Source: Megachile rotundata
Taxonomy: Eukaryota; Arthropoda; Insecta; Hymenoptera; Megachilidae
DNA: 64,000 nucleotides
Assembly (NCBI RefSeq): GCF_050947335.1
Contig: NC_134995.1
Location: forward strand, 10,268,501 to 10,332,500
Reading direction: 5' to 3'
Numbering within the stretch: position 1 is the stretch's first letter; each line of letters opens with the position of its first letter. The notes under the pieces are model-generated. The model ran no database searches. It saw only the letters and a list, made by a program, of their open reading frames with translations, and was not told where the DNA came from. Shown here piece after piece: positions 35,771-48,405 of the stretch. A program made the translations under genes and the position numbers.

Positions 35771-36870
35771 AAATTAATTTCTCAGTCAAATAAAATTATC
35801 CTAACCTAATCTGACAAAATTAATCTGCAACTTAAGCAAAAATAACGTAACTTTGCCTAACAAAATCAATTTTTAATTTAAGCAAAATTAACCTAATTTA
35901 ACCAAACAAATTTTTAATTCAAACAAAATTAACCTAACCTAAAAACACAAAATTAATCTTCAATTTAAGGAAAAGTAGAGTAACTTAACCTAATAAAATC
36001 AATTTGTAATTTAAGCAAAATTAACCTAACCTAACCAAATCAATTTTTATTTCAAATAAAATTAATCAAACCTAACCTAACAAAATTAATCTTCAATTTA
36101 AGCAAAAATAACCTAACTTTACCTAACAAAATTAATTTATAATCTAAGCAAAATTAACCTAATTTAACCAAATCAATTTTTAATTCAAACAAAATTAACC
36201 TAACCTAACCTAACAAAATTAATCTTCAACTTAAGCAAAAATAACTTAAGCTTACCTAACAAAATTAATTTGTAATTTAAGCAAAATTAACCTAACCTAA
36301 CCAAATCAATTTTTAATTCAATCAAAATTAACCAAACATAACCTAACAAAATTGATCTTCAATTTAAGCAAAAATAACCTAACTTTACCTAACAACATCA
36401 ATTTGCAATTTAAGCAAAATTAACCTAACCTGACCAAATCAATTTTGGATTCAAACAAAATTAACCTAACCTAACCTAACAAAATTAATCTTCAATTTAA
36501 GCAAAAATAACCTAACTTTGCCTAACAAAATTAATTTATAATCTAAGCAAAATTAACCTAATTTAACCAAATCAATTTTTAATTCAAACAAAATTAACCT
36601 AACCTAACCTAACAAAATTAATCTTCAATTTAAGCAAAAATAACATAACTCCACCTAACCAAAGCAATTTGTAATTTAAGCAAAATTAACCTAACCTAAC
36701 CAAATTAATTTTTAAATCAAACAAAATTAACTAAACCTAACCTAACAAAATCAATCTTCAATTTAAGCAAAAATAACCTAACTTTACCTAACCAAATCAA
36801 TTTTCAATTAAAACAAAATTAACCTAACCTAACCAAATCAATTCTTAATTCAAACAAAATTACTGTATAT
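35771..36870. repeat. 133-bp tandem array with CCTAACC runs, about 8 copies
   Basis: ATCTTCAATTTAAG recurs near 35,956, 36,089, 36,221, 36,355, 36,488, 36,621 and 36,754, so the period is about 133 bp. Each unit holds three related sub-blocks of about 44 bp (TAAGCAAAATTAACC, CAATTTTTAATTCAAAC and TTCAATTTAAGCAAAAATAA) with short CCTAA telomere-like runs between them. Confidence 0.9.
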
Positions 36871-37551
36871 AAAAAATCACAAAATGTAAAAAATATTAAT
36901 ACTCGTTAAATACATAATTAAAATATGTTATTAAAATATCCAATAATTAACATGTGATCCGATTGACCAAATCCTTCTCTCTCAGGACTTTCTATGGCCA
37001 ATTAAGTATGCAATCATGAATCGGAATACTTCTGAACAATTTTAAAGCAGATGCATACTCAAAGGTATAGAATAAATTTATCGATCCTCCTCGTTCAGTC
37101 AGTCTCAAATTAATTACGACTATGTTGCCATTGAAAGCGAGCCCTTCGGATCCAGGCTTCTTTCACGTGCTCCTCGAGTTTCTTCATCTTTTGAATATTT
37201 CATTTATTAGCGGTTCTTTCATTGCCAACCTTCGCCGTACGAGCTTTTTCGGTGACCGAGCATCATTTCAAATTTCGATCTTGCGGCTAACTAACTCGCA
37301 AAATAACTAGCCTCATCGTTTCTTTTTTATGATGGACACTCGCGAATTGAACGAACAACCGAAGCAGTGCATATAAAGCGTATCGTTAGGTCGAAACGGG
37401 GTTGGTCGAAAATTGTCTTCGAAAGATACGAGATTTGATATAACAATGCTGAAATGGTATTTTTTGCTAGAGAGATACGTATAAAAATTTTTCATCTACT
37501 TTTCAATTTTTCAATTTTCAAAAATTTTATAAATTTTTTTTTTTTTTTTCA
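36871..37551. other. Low-copy intron DNA
   Basis: Unique sequence with a moderately GC-rich part at about 37,120-37,310 and a poly-T tract near 37,538-37,549. No gene recognised. Confidence 0.4.
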
Positions 37552-38229
37552 TTTATTTGTTAATAGTCGCATCAACCATTTATAAATTTGTAAATCATCC
37601 AGCTACGTAATCTTATTCGATATTAAAATAATTCTTAAGTTTCAGATATTTCAAGCTTCCTTATTAAAAAATTTCTAAACACTCAATTCTTAAAGGTGCA
37701 TATATTTATTTATAAAAAATGCGGTAAATTAAAATAAATAGTAGTAATAATTGACAGACAGCAATGATTGTCAACATTCTAAATAAATAAAACTTATGTG
37801 TGTTCAAATAATAGATTATTTGTGTAACTCGAGTTGTAACAATTTAAATTTCGCGCGCTTTGCAGTAAAATGGCGGCCCACATGTAGTCAAGATTTAAAT
37901 TGTTTAATTTTCAAAAATTCTATGAATTTCTAAATCATCAAGACACATAATCTTCTTCAATATTAAAACAATTCTCGAGTCTCAGATATTTCAAGCTTCT
38001 TCATTAAAAACTTTCCAAACACTCAATTCTTAAAGGTGCACATTTATTTATAAAAAATGTGGTAAATTAAAATAAATAGTAGTAATAATTGACAGACAGC
38101 AATGATTGTCAACATTCTAAATAAATAAAACTAATGTGTGGTCAAATAATAGATTATTTGTGTAACTCGAGTTATAACAATTTGAATTTCGCGCGCTTTG
38201 CAGTAAAATGGCGGCCCACATGTAGTCAA
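37552..38229. repeat. 338-bp tandem duplication
   Basis: GCGCGCTTTGCAGTAAAATG occurs near 37,853 and 38,191, 338 bp apart, and most of the unit matches closely (GACAGACAGCAATGATTGTC, TTCTTAAAGGTGCA). Each copy ends with TAAAATGGCGGCCCACATG, a YY1/Pho-like word in a CpG context. Confidence 0.92.
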
Positions 38230-39099
38230 GATAATTGGAATCGTTATTGTGCTCCAGAGTACAAGCATCAAACACGATACCGTAGTGTTTTATTACTTCA
38301 CACGGATTATTAGCATGTTTTTGAGCGTCTGATCGTGTAACGATGTATAAATAAAGGCGGCCGAGGGAAATCCTTTGAAAGGGTCAGCCAGCATGCGGCG
38401 AATAAATATTGATCTACAGACGGCCAGAAAGCAATACTGTGTTATTCGTAACGGGGATTTAAAAGCGGATTGAAATGAATTTACGAAGCTCGTATACGAC
38501 GCTGTCCCGCTTTAATCCATCCTCGGATATTGGAGTTATCAACGGTATAAATTGTTACCGAGACGAAGGTTTACGGGGAAAGTAAGATTATGGAATCTAT
38601 GTGATCCTTGCGAGGAAGGTATTGTTCAATTTTGGAGATAGTGGTTCAATTTTTGGCTGCAATTTAGACGATTCCCTAATAAACATTTACTCCGTAAAGA
38701 GATTTTTTAAATTTTTATAAAAGGTTTAACTCGCAAGGAAATAAACATAGAATATTTGAGACAAGCGCGAAAAGATCCAAAGAGAGGTTAGGATCGTTGT
38801 TTTCGGTATAACGGCAGTCGTGTCTGGAGAAACGGAAGTACACGTAAAATAATGAGTTGATGCGCATACAGCAACGGATTCGACTCGTATGCCCACATTA
38901 CACCGGATGTTGAATGCTCGAAATGGTTCCTGCGTTTCACGAGACTCAGGAAATCTCTGTAGAAGTTGCCACAATCGCAAAAATCTCGGGACTCACCTTT
39001 GTTAAGCGCGGAGAACCTTCGGGCTAAATCGTAAACTGTTATGAGACGAAACTTTAATCAGAAACGAAAACTCGATGGAACGAGGTCCTTTAGATAACG
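38230..39099. other. Low-copy island
   Basis: Unique, moderately CpG-bearing sequence. No exon recognised. Confidence 0.4.
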
Positions 39100-40085
39100 T
39101 TACTGATAAGCTTTCTTTCACTTAACGTTTGATAATTTTAATTCTATTTATGGTTTGATAATTTCCCTTTCACTTACTGTTTAATAATTCCATTCTCATT
39201 TAAAGCTTGATATTTCCTCTTTTATTTAAAGTTTGATAGATTCTTTTTTATTTATTGTTTGATTATTTCGCTTTAATTTGCTGTTCGATAATTTCACTTT
39301 TACTTGTGGTTTGATAATTTCACTTTTATTTAAAGCTTAATATTTTCTCCTTTATTTAAAGTTTGATTATTTCTTTTTTATTTACTGTTCGATCATTTCA
39401 TTTTAGTTTGCTACTTGATAATTTCTCTTTTATTCACGGTTCGATAATTTCACTTTTACTTGTGGTTTGATAATTCCACTTTCATTTAAAGCTTGATATT
39501 TTCTCTTTTATTTAAAGTTTGAGAGTTTCCGCTTTATTTACTGTTTAATTATTTCACTTTAATTTGCTGTTTGATAATTTCCCTTTTACTCACGGTTCGA
39601 TAATTTCACTTTTACTTGTGGTTTGATAATTCCACTTTCATTTAAAGCTTGATATTTTCTCTTTTATTTAAAGTTTGAGAGTTTCCTCTTTATTTACTGT
39701 TTAATTATTTCACTTCAATTTGCTGTTTGATAATTTCACTTTTACTCACGGTTCGATAATTTCACTTTTACTTGTGGTTTGATAATTCCACTTTCATTTA
39801 AAGCTTGATATTTTCTCTTTTATTTAAAGTTTGAGAGTTTCCTCTTTATTTACTGTTCGATTATTTCACTTCAATTTGCTGTTTGATAATTTCACTTTTA
39901 CTCACGGTTCGATAATTTCACTTTTACTTGTGGTTTGATATTTTCTCTTTTATTTAAACATTTTCTAATTGCTCTTTAATTTACTGTTTGATAACTTCTC
40001 TTTTACTTGCTATCTGATAGCCTCCCCTTTATTCACTGTTCGATAATTTCTCCTTAATTGACCGTTCAATAATTTCTCTTTGAGG
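39100..40085. repeat. About 26-bp monomers in 155-bp higher-order units
   Basis: Monomers of the type TTTGATAATTTCACTTTTACT vary in order. The combination TTTTACTTGTGGTTTGATAA returns about every 155 bp (near 39,299, 39,457, 39,612, 39,768 and 39,924), showing homogenised higher-order repeats of about six monomers. Confidence 0.87.
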
Positions 40086-41450
40086 TTAGGTCTAATATGT
40101 AATATAATCAACAGGTTATGTCATACACCCAATATCGATTATAGTCAATAAGTTATGTCGTACATGTAACATTATTACATCACGTACCCAAAATTACATA
40201 ACCAATAAATTGCATCACATTACGTAACATAACCAATTACGTACAACCTAAAGTTCCTCAACCGAATATCTAAAAAAGATTTTCCTTTCGAATCCAAAAA
40301 ACATGCTGTAATTTGTACAAAAGTTGTCGAAAGTTAAATATTTTCAACGAAAATTTAAAGGATGCCAGCTAATACCACCGTCAGTATTTTGCTGAAGCAG
40401 TTATATAGTAAACGAGAGGTAAATTGCCGATGCAAATTAATGTTGAGAAAAGTTTCAGATTGCTGTTTGGAAAGAATAGCTTAGAAACTTCGGTGTTTCA
40501 GCTTTCGAGAGAATACCGGGACTTATAACATCATTTTGCGAACTTTCTTATGCGTTTCAGGTGGCGATAAACAGTTACGTGAGTTTCGAGACGAAAGGGT
40601 CATAACTAAAGTGGGCCAAGTATATTAATAGTTTTAATTGAAATAATATACAAACAGGTTGATTGCGTGATCGTTGAAACTTTGCTGGATAGAAGATGAC
40701 AGACTAATATTTTTCTTTTACTGCAGTCTTCTGCGACATGAAGAGATCTTTATGAGAGAAAATTAAAGAATAACATAATTTATGTACAGTGGGAGGTTCG
40801 TGTTCTTTTTAAGTATATGTGACAAGAATATTGCAATTCTTTTAATTTTGTTACAATATTTAGTTGCAGTAATTCGTAAGTGATGCAGGAGAAGTGGCGG
40901 CCATTTTGTTAACCTAAGAGACGCGGTACACACGCTTTCACTTCAACTAAAAAAACTGTCTAAAACCATAGTACATTACATTCTCCTTAAAATCGAAATT
41001 AACTAAAAATACAACAAAATATTTATATTAAGTCAGATATATATTTTTACAAGAACAAAACTTACGTTCTTGAATGTAGAATGCTAGAACGTAAAAATTG
41101 TAAGTAAATGGACTGGTGTCCATTACGACTTAAAATTGATTCCGTCTCGAAACAAGTGAATTAAATTGTTTTATTGGAGCACACCATGCACGAGTACATT
41201 CGAAATACAAAATAAGTGTTTCAAGGTACATTTATTTCGAGTCGAGCCAGTTCACCGGAATCGCCTGAAGTGCTTTATCACGAGGTCACTTTCTTTTCTT
41301 TCTCTCCGAAAGAACATGCTACAGGGAAACGACCCACGTTCAGTCTGAAGAATTAATGTTAAGAAAAAATGCTCTGTCTGGGGCATTTTTAAAATCGATA
41401 CTATCATACTTTCTCAGTATTCACTTTACTTATACAACGCTTTAAAAAGT
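40086..41450. other. Low-copy intron DNA
   Basis: Unique, mostly AT-rich. A GTGGCGGCCATTTTG word lies near 40,895. No exon recognised. Confidence 0.45.
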
Positions 41451-42412
41451 TATGCTTCACATGTACGTCATATAGGTACTTCACATGTGCGTCATATAGA
41501 TGCGTCACATATGTGCATCACATAGATGGAGTCACATAGGTGCGTCACATAGGTGCGTCACATAGGTGCGTCACATAGATGGAGTCATATAAGTGCGCCA
41601 CATAGGTGCGTCACATAGGTGCGTCATATAAGTGCGTCACATAAGTGCGTCACATAGGTGCGTCACATAGGTGCGTCACATAGGTGCGTCATATAAGTGC
41701 ATCACATAGGTGCGTCACATAGATGGAGTCACATAGGTGCGTCACATAGGTGCGTCACATAGGTGCGTCATATAAGTGCGTCATATAAGTGCGTCACATA
41801 GGTGCGTCACATAGGTGCGTCACATAGGTGCGTCATATAAGTGAGTCACATAGATGGAGTCACATAAGTGCGTCACATAGGTGCGTCACATACGTGCGTC
41901 ATATAAGTGCGTCACATAGATGGAGTCATATAAGTGCGCCACATAGGTGCGTCACATAGGTGCGTCATATAAGTGCGTCATATAAGTGCGTCACATAGGT
42001 GCGTCACGTAGGTGCGTCATATAAGTGCGTCACATAGATGGAGTCACATAAGTGCGTCACATAGGTGCGTCACATAGGTGCGTCACATAGATGGAGTCAT
42101 ATAAGTGCGCCACATAGGTGCGTCACATAGGTGCGTCACATAGGTGCGTCATATAAGTGCGTCATATAAGTGCGTCACATAGGTGCGTCACGTAGGTGCG
42201 TCATATAAGTGCGTCACATAGGTGCATCACATAGGTGCATCACAGAGGTGCGTCATATAAGTGCGTCACATAGGTGCATCACATAGGTGCATCACATAGG
42301 TGCGTCATATAAGTGCGTCACATAGATGGAGTCACATAGGTGCATCACATAGGTGCGTCACATAGGTGCGTCACATAGGTGCGTCACATAAATGTGTCAC
42401 ATAGGTGCATAA
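41451..42412 (+). repeat. 13-bp satellite (TGCGTCACATAGG) with higher-order structure
   Basis: About 70 units of TGCGTCACATAGG, with regularly placed variants TGCGTCATATAAG and ACATAGATGGAGTCA that repeat as blocks. This shows amplification of multi-unit segments. The units contain GTCAC but not a full TGACGTCA CRE. There are no unique spacers, so it is not a CRISPR-like array. Confidence 0.95.
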
Positions 42413-43195
42413 TTTAGTTGTCACTTACCTAACCTCAATTTCGTAAAATAACCCTAAATTCTACCGAGGCCATTGCGCCCATTTAATGACTTGTTCAGAA
42501 GAACCGATAGTAAAAATCTTTCTTAAAACTCGAGACATTAAAACCTAACCGTTAGCCTAAATTCCGCGAGAGTTACGTCCGCCGCATGACGTCGTAAACT
42601 CTCCTTCCGACAATCCCGAACGTTCCTTTTTTTATTTCTGCCATCGCATTCACGGGCCGAAAATTCAGCGTCGAGCAAAGAAGTTCAATTTCCGGCCGAA
42701 TAAAGGTTTCGAGTGACGTTTATGGAACGGGAAGCGTTTCGCTCGAAACGTTCGGAACACTTTATCAAAAAGTCAGCTTCTTCGCGGGAGTGCCGGGACG
42801 GTATACGTAGATTCGAGTGCATCGGTCGTACAACAAACGTGGCTAACTAAGCGCAAAAGTGCACGGCGTTTGCTAAAGCTTATTACCCGATGTTTACAAC
42901 CGCGAAGAAACTTGCTCGCAGCGCATAACGGCCGAAAGCCCGGGAACTCGAAAGTTCCACGGCAAGTTGGTCGTCGGCGAACGATTTCAAACGAGCCTTG
43001 ACGAGCCGAGATCCTATAATTAACCCGTTTCCACCGTCGAGCTTTAATTTTCGTCTTCGGGATTCAACGATCGCGACAATCGTTTCACTGGATTCCAGAT
43101 TCCTCGCCTTATTGCGCTCCCACGGTTTTTATGGCTCTTCGGATACGACTGTTCTTTGTTCGATTTAATAAAGACTACCTTGTTGTTTCGTCTAA
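42413..43195. other. CpG-rich low-copy island
   Basis: About 42,560-43,130 is among the most CpG-rich unique DNA in the window. It contains CATGACGTCGTAAAC, a CRE-like TGACGTCG, and few long frames. No exon was recognised; it is a good candidate for an intronic regulatory element. Confidence 0.45.
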
Positions 43196-43199
43196 CACA

Positions 43200-44175
43200 T
43201 TAACTTTCATATTAGTTCATGTGGTACATACTCACATGTTGCATGTGTGATGTTTATTTGACTTATGTACTATTTCATGTAAGATGAACTTACATGTTTT
43301 AGATATTTATGTGATTCACATATGGCTTCATGTGACATTTATCTAACTCACATATAGCTTCACATGGCACACGTATGTAATTCACATATGTATAGCTTTA
43401 TATGATACATGTAGGTCATTCACATATAGCTTCATATGATACATATAGGTCATTCACATATAGCTTCATATGATACATGTAGGTCATTCACATATAGCTT
43501 CATATGATACATATAGGTCATTCACATATAGCTTCATATGATACATGTAGGTCATTCACATATAGCTTCATATGATACATGTATGTAATTCACATATGTA
43601 TAGCTTCATATGATACATGTAGGTCATTCACATATAGCTTCATATGATACATGTAGGTCATTCACATATAGCTTCATATGATACATGTAGGTCATTCACA
43701 TATGTATAGCTTCATATGATACATGTAGGTCATTCACATATTGCTTCATATGATACATGTATGTAATTCACATATGTATAGCTTCATATGATACATGTAG
43801 GTCATTCACATATAGCTTCATATGATACATGTAGGTCATTCACATATATCTTCATATGATATATGTATGTAATTCACATACGTATAGCTTTATATGATAC
43901 ATGTAGGTCATTCATATATAGCTTCATATAATACATGAATGTAAAACACATATTGCTTCATATGATATGTTTATTCAATCCACATATTGTTTCATATGAT
44001 ACATGTGTGTAATTCACATACTGCTTCATATGACATATATATTTAACTCACATATTGTCTCACATGACATATTCATTCAACTCACATATTCTTTGATGTA
44101 CCACACTTATGTAAGTCACATATTCCAAAACACATATGAAGTGCACTTACATGTAATTCCGTGTGACATATTCAT
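43200..44175. repeat. 34-bp satellite rich in CATATG
   Basis: The unit is CATTCACATATAGCTTCATA followed by TGATACATGTAGGT (34 bp), with 38-bp variants containing an extra CATATGTATA. The repeated palindromes CATATG and ACATGT make the strands partly self-complementary. The edges decay to irregular CACATAT words. Confidence 0.93.
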
Positions 44176-45519
44176 TTATGAAGACTAGAGTAAAATATTC
44201 ATTGGAAAGGGACATATTTGACACTTGATACTATACAGCATCCAGAGCCCCAATAGCAGGTAATTATCAAGCTACTGATTACGCTCCCAACAGAGATAAC
44301 GTGTAAAAAAGATCAGGATAAAGTTAGAATCCAGAGCAGGTAAAAAGTGAAGAGGAAAGAAGAAAAATAGTTAATGAAGGTATAAGAGAAAAAGAAGGGA
44401 GTATTTATAAACAGCTGCGATCAAAGGGAAAGAAAGTTATTTAGGAACGGATGAACTCGATGGAGAATAAATAAAAAGCGTGTAGAAAGAAAAGGTATAA
44501 CAAAAATACTGACGGGAGAGATAAGGAAAAAGAGTAAGTTGGCCGAGAGAATAAATGGAACACGATTCCGTGTAAACAAGTCAGTTCCTTAACTGTTGAG
44601 ATGGAAATAAAACTATGGGGTGAAAAATGGTTGAAACATAAACGTTACGGGAAATCGTAATTACGCGGAATTGTATTTTACAAAAGTAATTTTTCATAAA
44701 TATTCACGTCGGTATAATGAGATGTAAAAGGCAAGCAAATGGGAAGTATTTTATATAGAACGGGTAAAACTGGCTGAACGAAAATAAATTTAATTATATG
44801 CAGTATGTACTTTTCCCACATACTGTGTAGGACCCAAAATAAAAATATCCATTAAAAAAAATAATCAAATACACAGTCCATAATTTTCTGACGTTCCACA
44901 TAAATAAAAAATTAAAATCAGTTTGACAGGTGTTGGTCAAAAAATTCCACTCGAACGAATTAACAAGAACTGTCACTGTTTACCGCGAAACATTAAATTG
45001 TCCAACATGATTTATACGCTGAAATATTGACACGGAGGGGGTTGTACGGTCGCATTCGGATCATTCGACAGATGTATGTATATTCATTGGCAAATTGAGG
45101 CAGTCGCTCTCGCATTCGATTTTCGAACATCTAGTTAATAATACGTAATCCATTACGACCCACGTTGTTTATTAATAACCATCGTGTTACGATATAGCAA
45201 TTATGACGGCGATGCTTTATACTTCGATGCATGGCTGTTCATTAGTGTACGTCAATATTTATTAAGCGCACCAGGTGAATAGGTGCCAGCGTATGCAAAC
45301 ATCGTGAGGTGATCAAATAATGTGTAAACAGGGTGGAAGTATACGGATACTCGCAATTAGTGACTGCGCGGGTGACACTTTTTTGGGGGGAATTAGGGAG
45401 ATGTGGGTTGAACTGGGGAATTGGGGAGGATTTTGGTTAGGTAGAGTTTTGAGAACATGGGAATTTGGGGATTTTGGAATTTGGAAGAGTGGAAACTAGG
45501 GAATTATGGAATTTGAAAA
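44176..45519. other. Low-copy intron DNA
   Basis: A purine-rich stretch lies at about 44,330-44,530, and the rest is unique and AT-rich. No exon recognised. Confidence 0.45.
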
Positions 45520-46297
45520 GATGGATAATATTGATAATATTGATAATATTGATGACATTGATAACATTGATAATATTGATTATATTGATAATATTGATGA
45601 TATTGATAATATTGATAATATTGATAATATTGATGATATTGATAACATTGATAACATTGATAACATTGATAACATTGATAATATTGGTAATATTGATAAT
45701 ATTGATAATATTGATGATATTGATAATATTGATAATGTTGATAATATTGATAATATTGATAATATTGATGATGTTGATAATATTGATGATATTGATAACA
45801 TTAATAACATTGGTAATATTGATAATATTGATAATATTGATAATATTGATGATATTGATAATATTGATAATATTGATAATATTGATAATATTGATGATGT
45901 TAATAGTATTGATGACATTGATAACATTGATAACATTGATAACATTGATAATATTGATGATATTGATAATATTGATAATATTGATAATATTGATGATGTT
46001 GATGATATTGATGACATTGATGATATTGATAACATTAATAACATTGGTAATATTGATAATATTGATGATATTGATAATATTGATAATATTGATAATATTG
46101 ATAATACTGATAATATTGATAATATTGATAATGTTGATAATATTGATGATATTGATAACATTAATAACATTGGTAATATTGATAATATTGATAATATTGA
46201 TAATATTGATAATATTGATGATGTTAATAGTATTGATGATATTGATAACATTAATAACATTGGTAATATTGATAATATTGGTAATACTGATAAGTAA
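45520..46297. repeat. 9-bp satellite (ATTGATAAT), first copy
   Basis: About 86 nonamers of ATTGATAAT/ATTGATAAC/ATTGATGAT. Because 9 is a multiple of three, frames of 226-289 codons are open in both directions; their peptides are simple tripeptide repeats (Asp-Asn-Ile type) and not genes. It ends in the junction ACTGATAAGTAAACTAGG, seen again at 49.67 kb. Confidence 0.97.
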
Positions 46298-46970
46298 ACT
46301 AGGGAATTTCGGAACTAAAGAGAATGGAAACTAGGGAATTTGGGATTTCGGAAGACTGGGAACTGAGGAATTTTGGCATTTGGAAAATTGGAAACTATGG
46401 AATTCTGGAATTTGGAAGATTAGAAACTAGGGAATGTTGAAACTAAGGAAATTGGATACTAGAAAATTTTGGAATAAGGAAGAATGGAAACTAGAGAATT
46501 TTGGAACTAGGATGACTGGGAACTAGGGAATTTTGGAACTAGGGAAAATGGAAACTAGAGAAATGTGGAATTTGAGAAATTGGGAACAAGGGAATTTTGG
46601 AATTTGGAAAACTGGAAACTAGGTAATTTTGGAACTAGAGAAATTGGATACTAGGAAATTTTGGAACTAGGAAGAATGGAAACTAGGGAATTTTGGAACT
46701 AGGAAGAGTGGAAACTAGGGAATTTTTGAATTTGATAAATTTGGAATTAGGGAACTTTGGAATTTGGAAAATTGGAAACTAGGGAATTTTGGAATTTGGA
46801 AAATTGGAAACTAGAGAGTTTTGGAACTAGAGAAATTGGATACTAGGTAATTTTGGAACTAGGGAAATTGCATACTAGAGAATTTTGGAACTAGGAAGAA
46901 TGGAAACTAGGGAATTTTGGAATTTGGAATGTGAAGCTTGAAAATTTGGGAAATTTTAAATTCTGTAACC
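46298..46970. repeat. Octamer-register array (GGAAACTA/GGGAATTT), first copy
   Basis: Eight-base units GGAAACTA, GGGAATTT, TGGAACTA, GGAAGAAT and TGGAATTT follow in register, forming 32-bp groups. It directly follows the nonamer array, in the same order as at 49.4-50.6 kb. Confidence 0.9.
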
Positions 46971-47878
46971 CTAGAATCTTAGATCTTTGAAATGTCCACA
47001 CTTTCTAATTTTAATTATATATAAAAATTATAGTTTGGAACTGTAATACGTAAAAACCTTAAAATATTAAATTTATCAATTTTCTTAAAAATAATAAAAC
47101 TTATTTAGAGTAATTTCCGTACTTGACCATCAAAAGGTTTCAATAATATGTACCCTCCTGATTTCAACTCGTCCATTATGTTCCCACTGAACTTTCCCGC
47201 GCTCTCCGAATTTATTGACCAACCTCGAGAACACTTATCATTGCCATACTCGCACACTTCTTCGGCCACTCGATCACTCGCACCTAGAATCTTCATTTAC
47301 CGACGATCCGAGCCATTCTTTCAACGTCGAAAATCTCTTCAGCTCTTCCATCTGTTACTAATCGGAATCAAAATACTTTAATACGAAATGAAACAGCCCG
47401 AGAGAGCTCCCTCGGGCTACAGCTGAAATCCTTCTTTCTTCTTCTTTCTTCTCCTTCAACAATTACTATTTCACATCCAAAGCGGTGTTTGAGCTAGTTT
47501 TCATTAGAGGAAAGAGGTCGGAAAGAAAAGTCGAACAAAGGTGATTGCAAGACCGATTCAAAGTTGCACGAACTTTCTTCTTTTCGCGATTAAATTGATG
47601 AAACACGGTCACCATTTAATTAACGGACACCCGACATATTTAGAAACTCAAACAATATGGTGTCACTTTTCTCACCATTTTGTAAAACCCATTCTAATTT
47701 ATTGTCATTGTGTGACAAATTTTTTAATTAGAATTATTTTTATTATTTACAGAATAACAAAAATTATTTTAATTTTAACAAAAATCATTAACAATGATTT
47801 ATTATTATCAACAAACAAATTAAATAGGTTTTATATGAACATATTATAATATCATTGTAAGTACCACTGCAGCCATGA
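46971..47878. other. Low-copy intron DNA before exon B
   Basis: Unique sequence with a CpG-bearing part at 47,150-47,540. Small frames on both strands have no recognisable domains. Confidence 0.4.
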
Positions 47879-48055
47879 AATTTTATAAATACTTAATTGT
47901 ATAGATTTTATAAATACTTAATTGTACAGATTTTATAAATACTTAATTGTATAGATTTTATAAATACTTAATTGCATAGATTTTATAAATACTTAATTGT
48001 ACAGATTTTATAAATACTTAATTGTATAAATTTATATATATTCTTAATTGTATAA
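47879..48055. repeat. 25-bp tandem array, about 7 copies
   Basis: TTTATAAATACTTAATTGTA plus TAGAT repeats at 25-bp steps, ending about 140 bp before exon B. Confidence 0.92.
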
Positions 48056-48197
48056 GTTTTATGAATACTCGCAACAGTGTAAATAATATTCGTAAATAAT
48101 AACATGACCGTACAATAAATATGCAAAGTGTGGAGATTTTCATGACGGCCATTTTGAAGTGTAAGACGTTTACGCGGCCATTTTGTTTCGGTTGCAG

Positions 48198-48405
48198 ACT
48201 TCGGCATAACGACGGGCCGCCAAGAGGCGACATATCCCTGTGCCTTCGTTTACAACAGCAGCGAGACACGGAACGGTACATTCGCGTCGCCAAATTATCC
48301 AGGATTGTATCCTCGAGACACCGAATGCCATTACTTCTTCAATGGCCAGCCGAACGAACGAGTGCACCTCCATTTTCATTTCTTCGATGTGGAAGGTGTG
48401 ATGCC
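48198..48405 (+). CDS. CUB-domain protein, internal exon B (N-terminal half of the second CUB domain)
   Basis: The exon follows TTTCGGTTGCAG and ends at CC|GTAAGT, a strong donor. Two bases complete the codon carried from exon A, 68 codons follow, and two bases pass on (phase 2). The peptide has CAFVYNSSE, then NGTFASPNYPGLYPRD, the classic CUB strand with G.F.SPNYP..YP. Next come ECHYFF (second cysteine) and VHLHFHFFDVEG, where the Glu matches the first calcium-ligand position of calcium-binding CUB domains. NSS and NGT are potential N-glycosylation sites, consistent with a secreted or membrane protein. The pattern is diagnostic for CUB. Which CUB protein it is cannot be settled without homologues; SOL-1-like is my best guess. 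Confidence 0.93.

Larger units (their letters stand above)
6709..48197 (+). other. 41.5-kb phase-1 intron between exons A and B
   Basis: The intron is bounded by GTGAGT at 6709 and GTTGCAG ending at 48197. Joining the exons keeps the CUB reading frame open. It contains more than fifteen separate tandem arrays, a foldback element and low-copy islands, each listed separately. No other convincing gene was found in it on either strand. Length alone suggests long transcription and room for intronic enhancers, but neither is shown by the sequence. Confidence 0.8.

Noticed and set aside
41451..42412. Regular short repeats that might suggest a CRISPR array
   Set aside because: 13-bp units are contiguous with no unique spacers, in a eukaryotic intron.
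45465..46334. Long plus and minus frames of Asp-Asn-Ile or Leu-Ile-Ile type
   Set aside because: Result of a 9-bp satellite whose unit has no stop in most frames.
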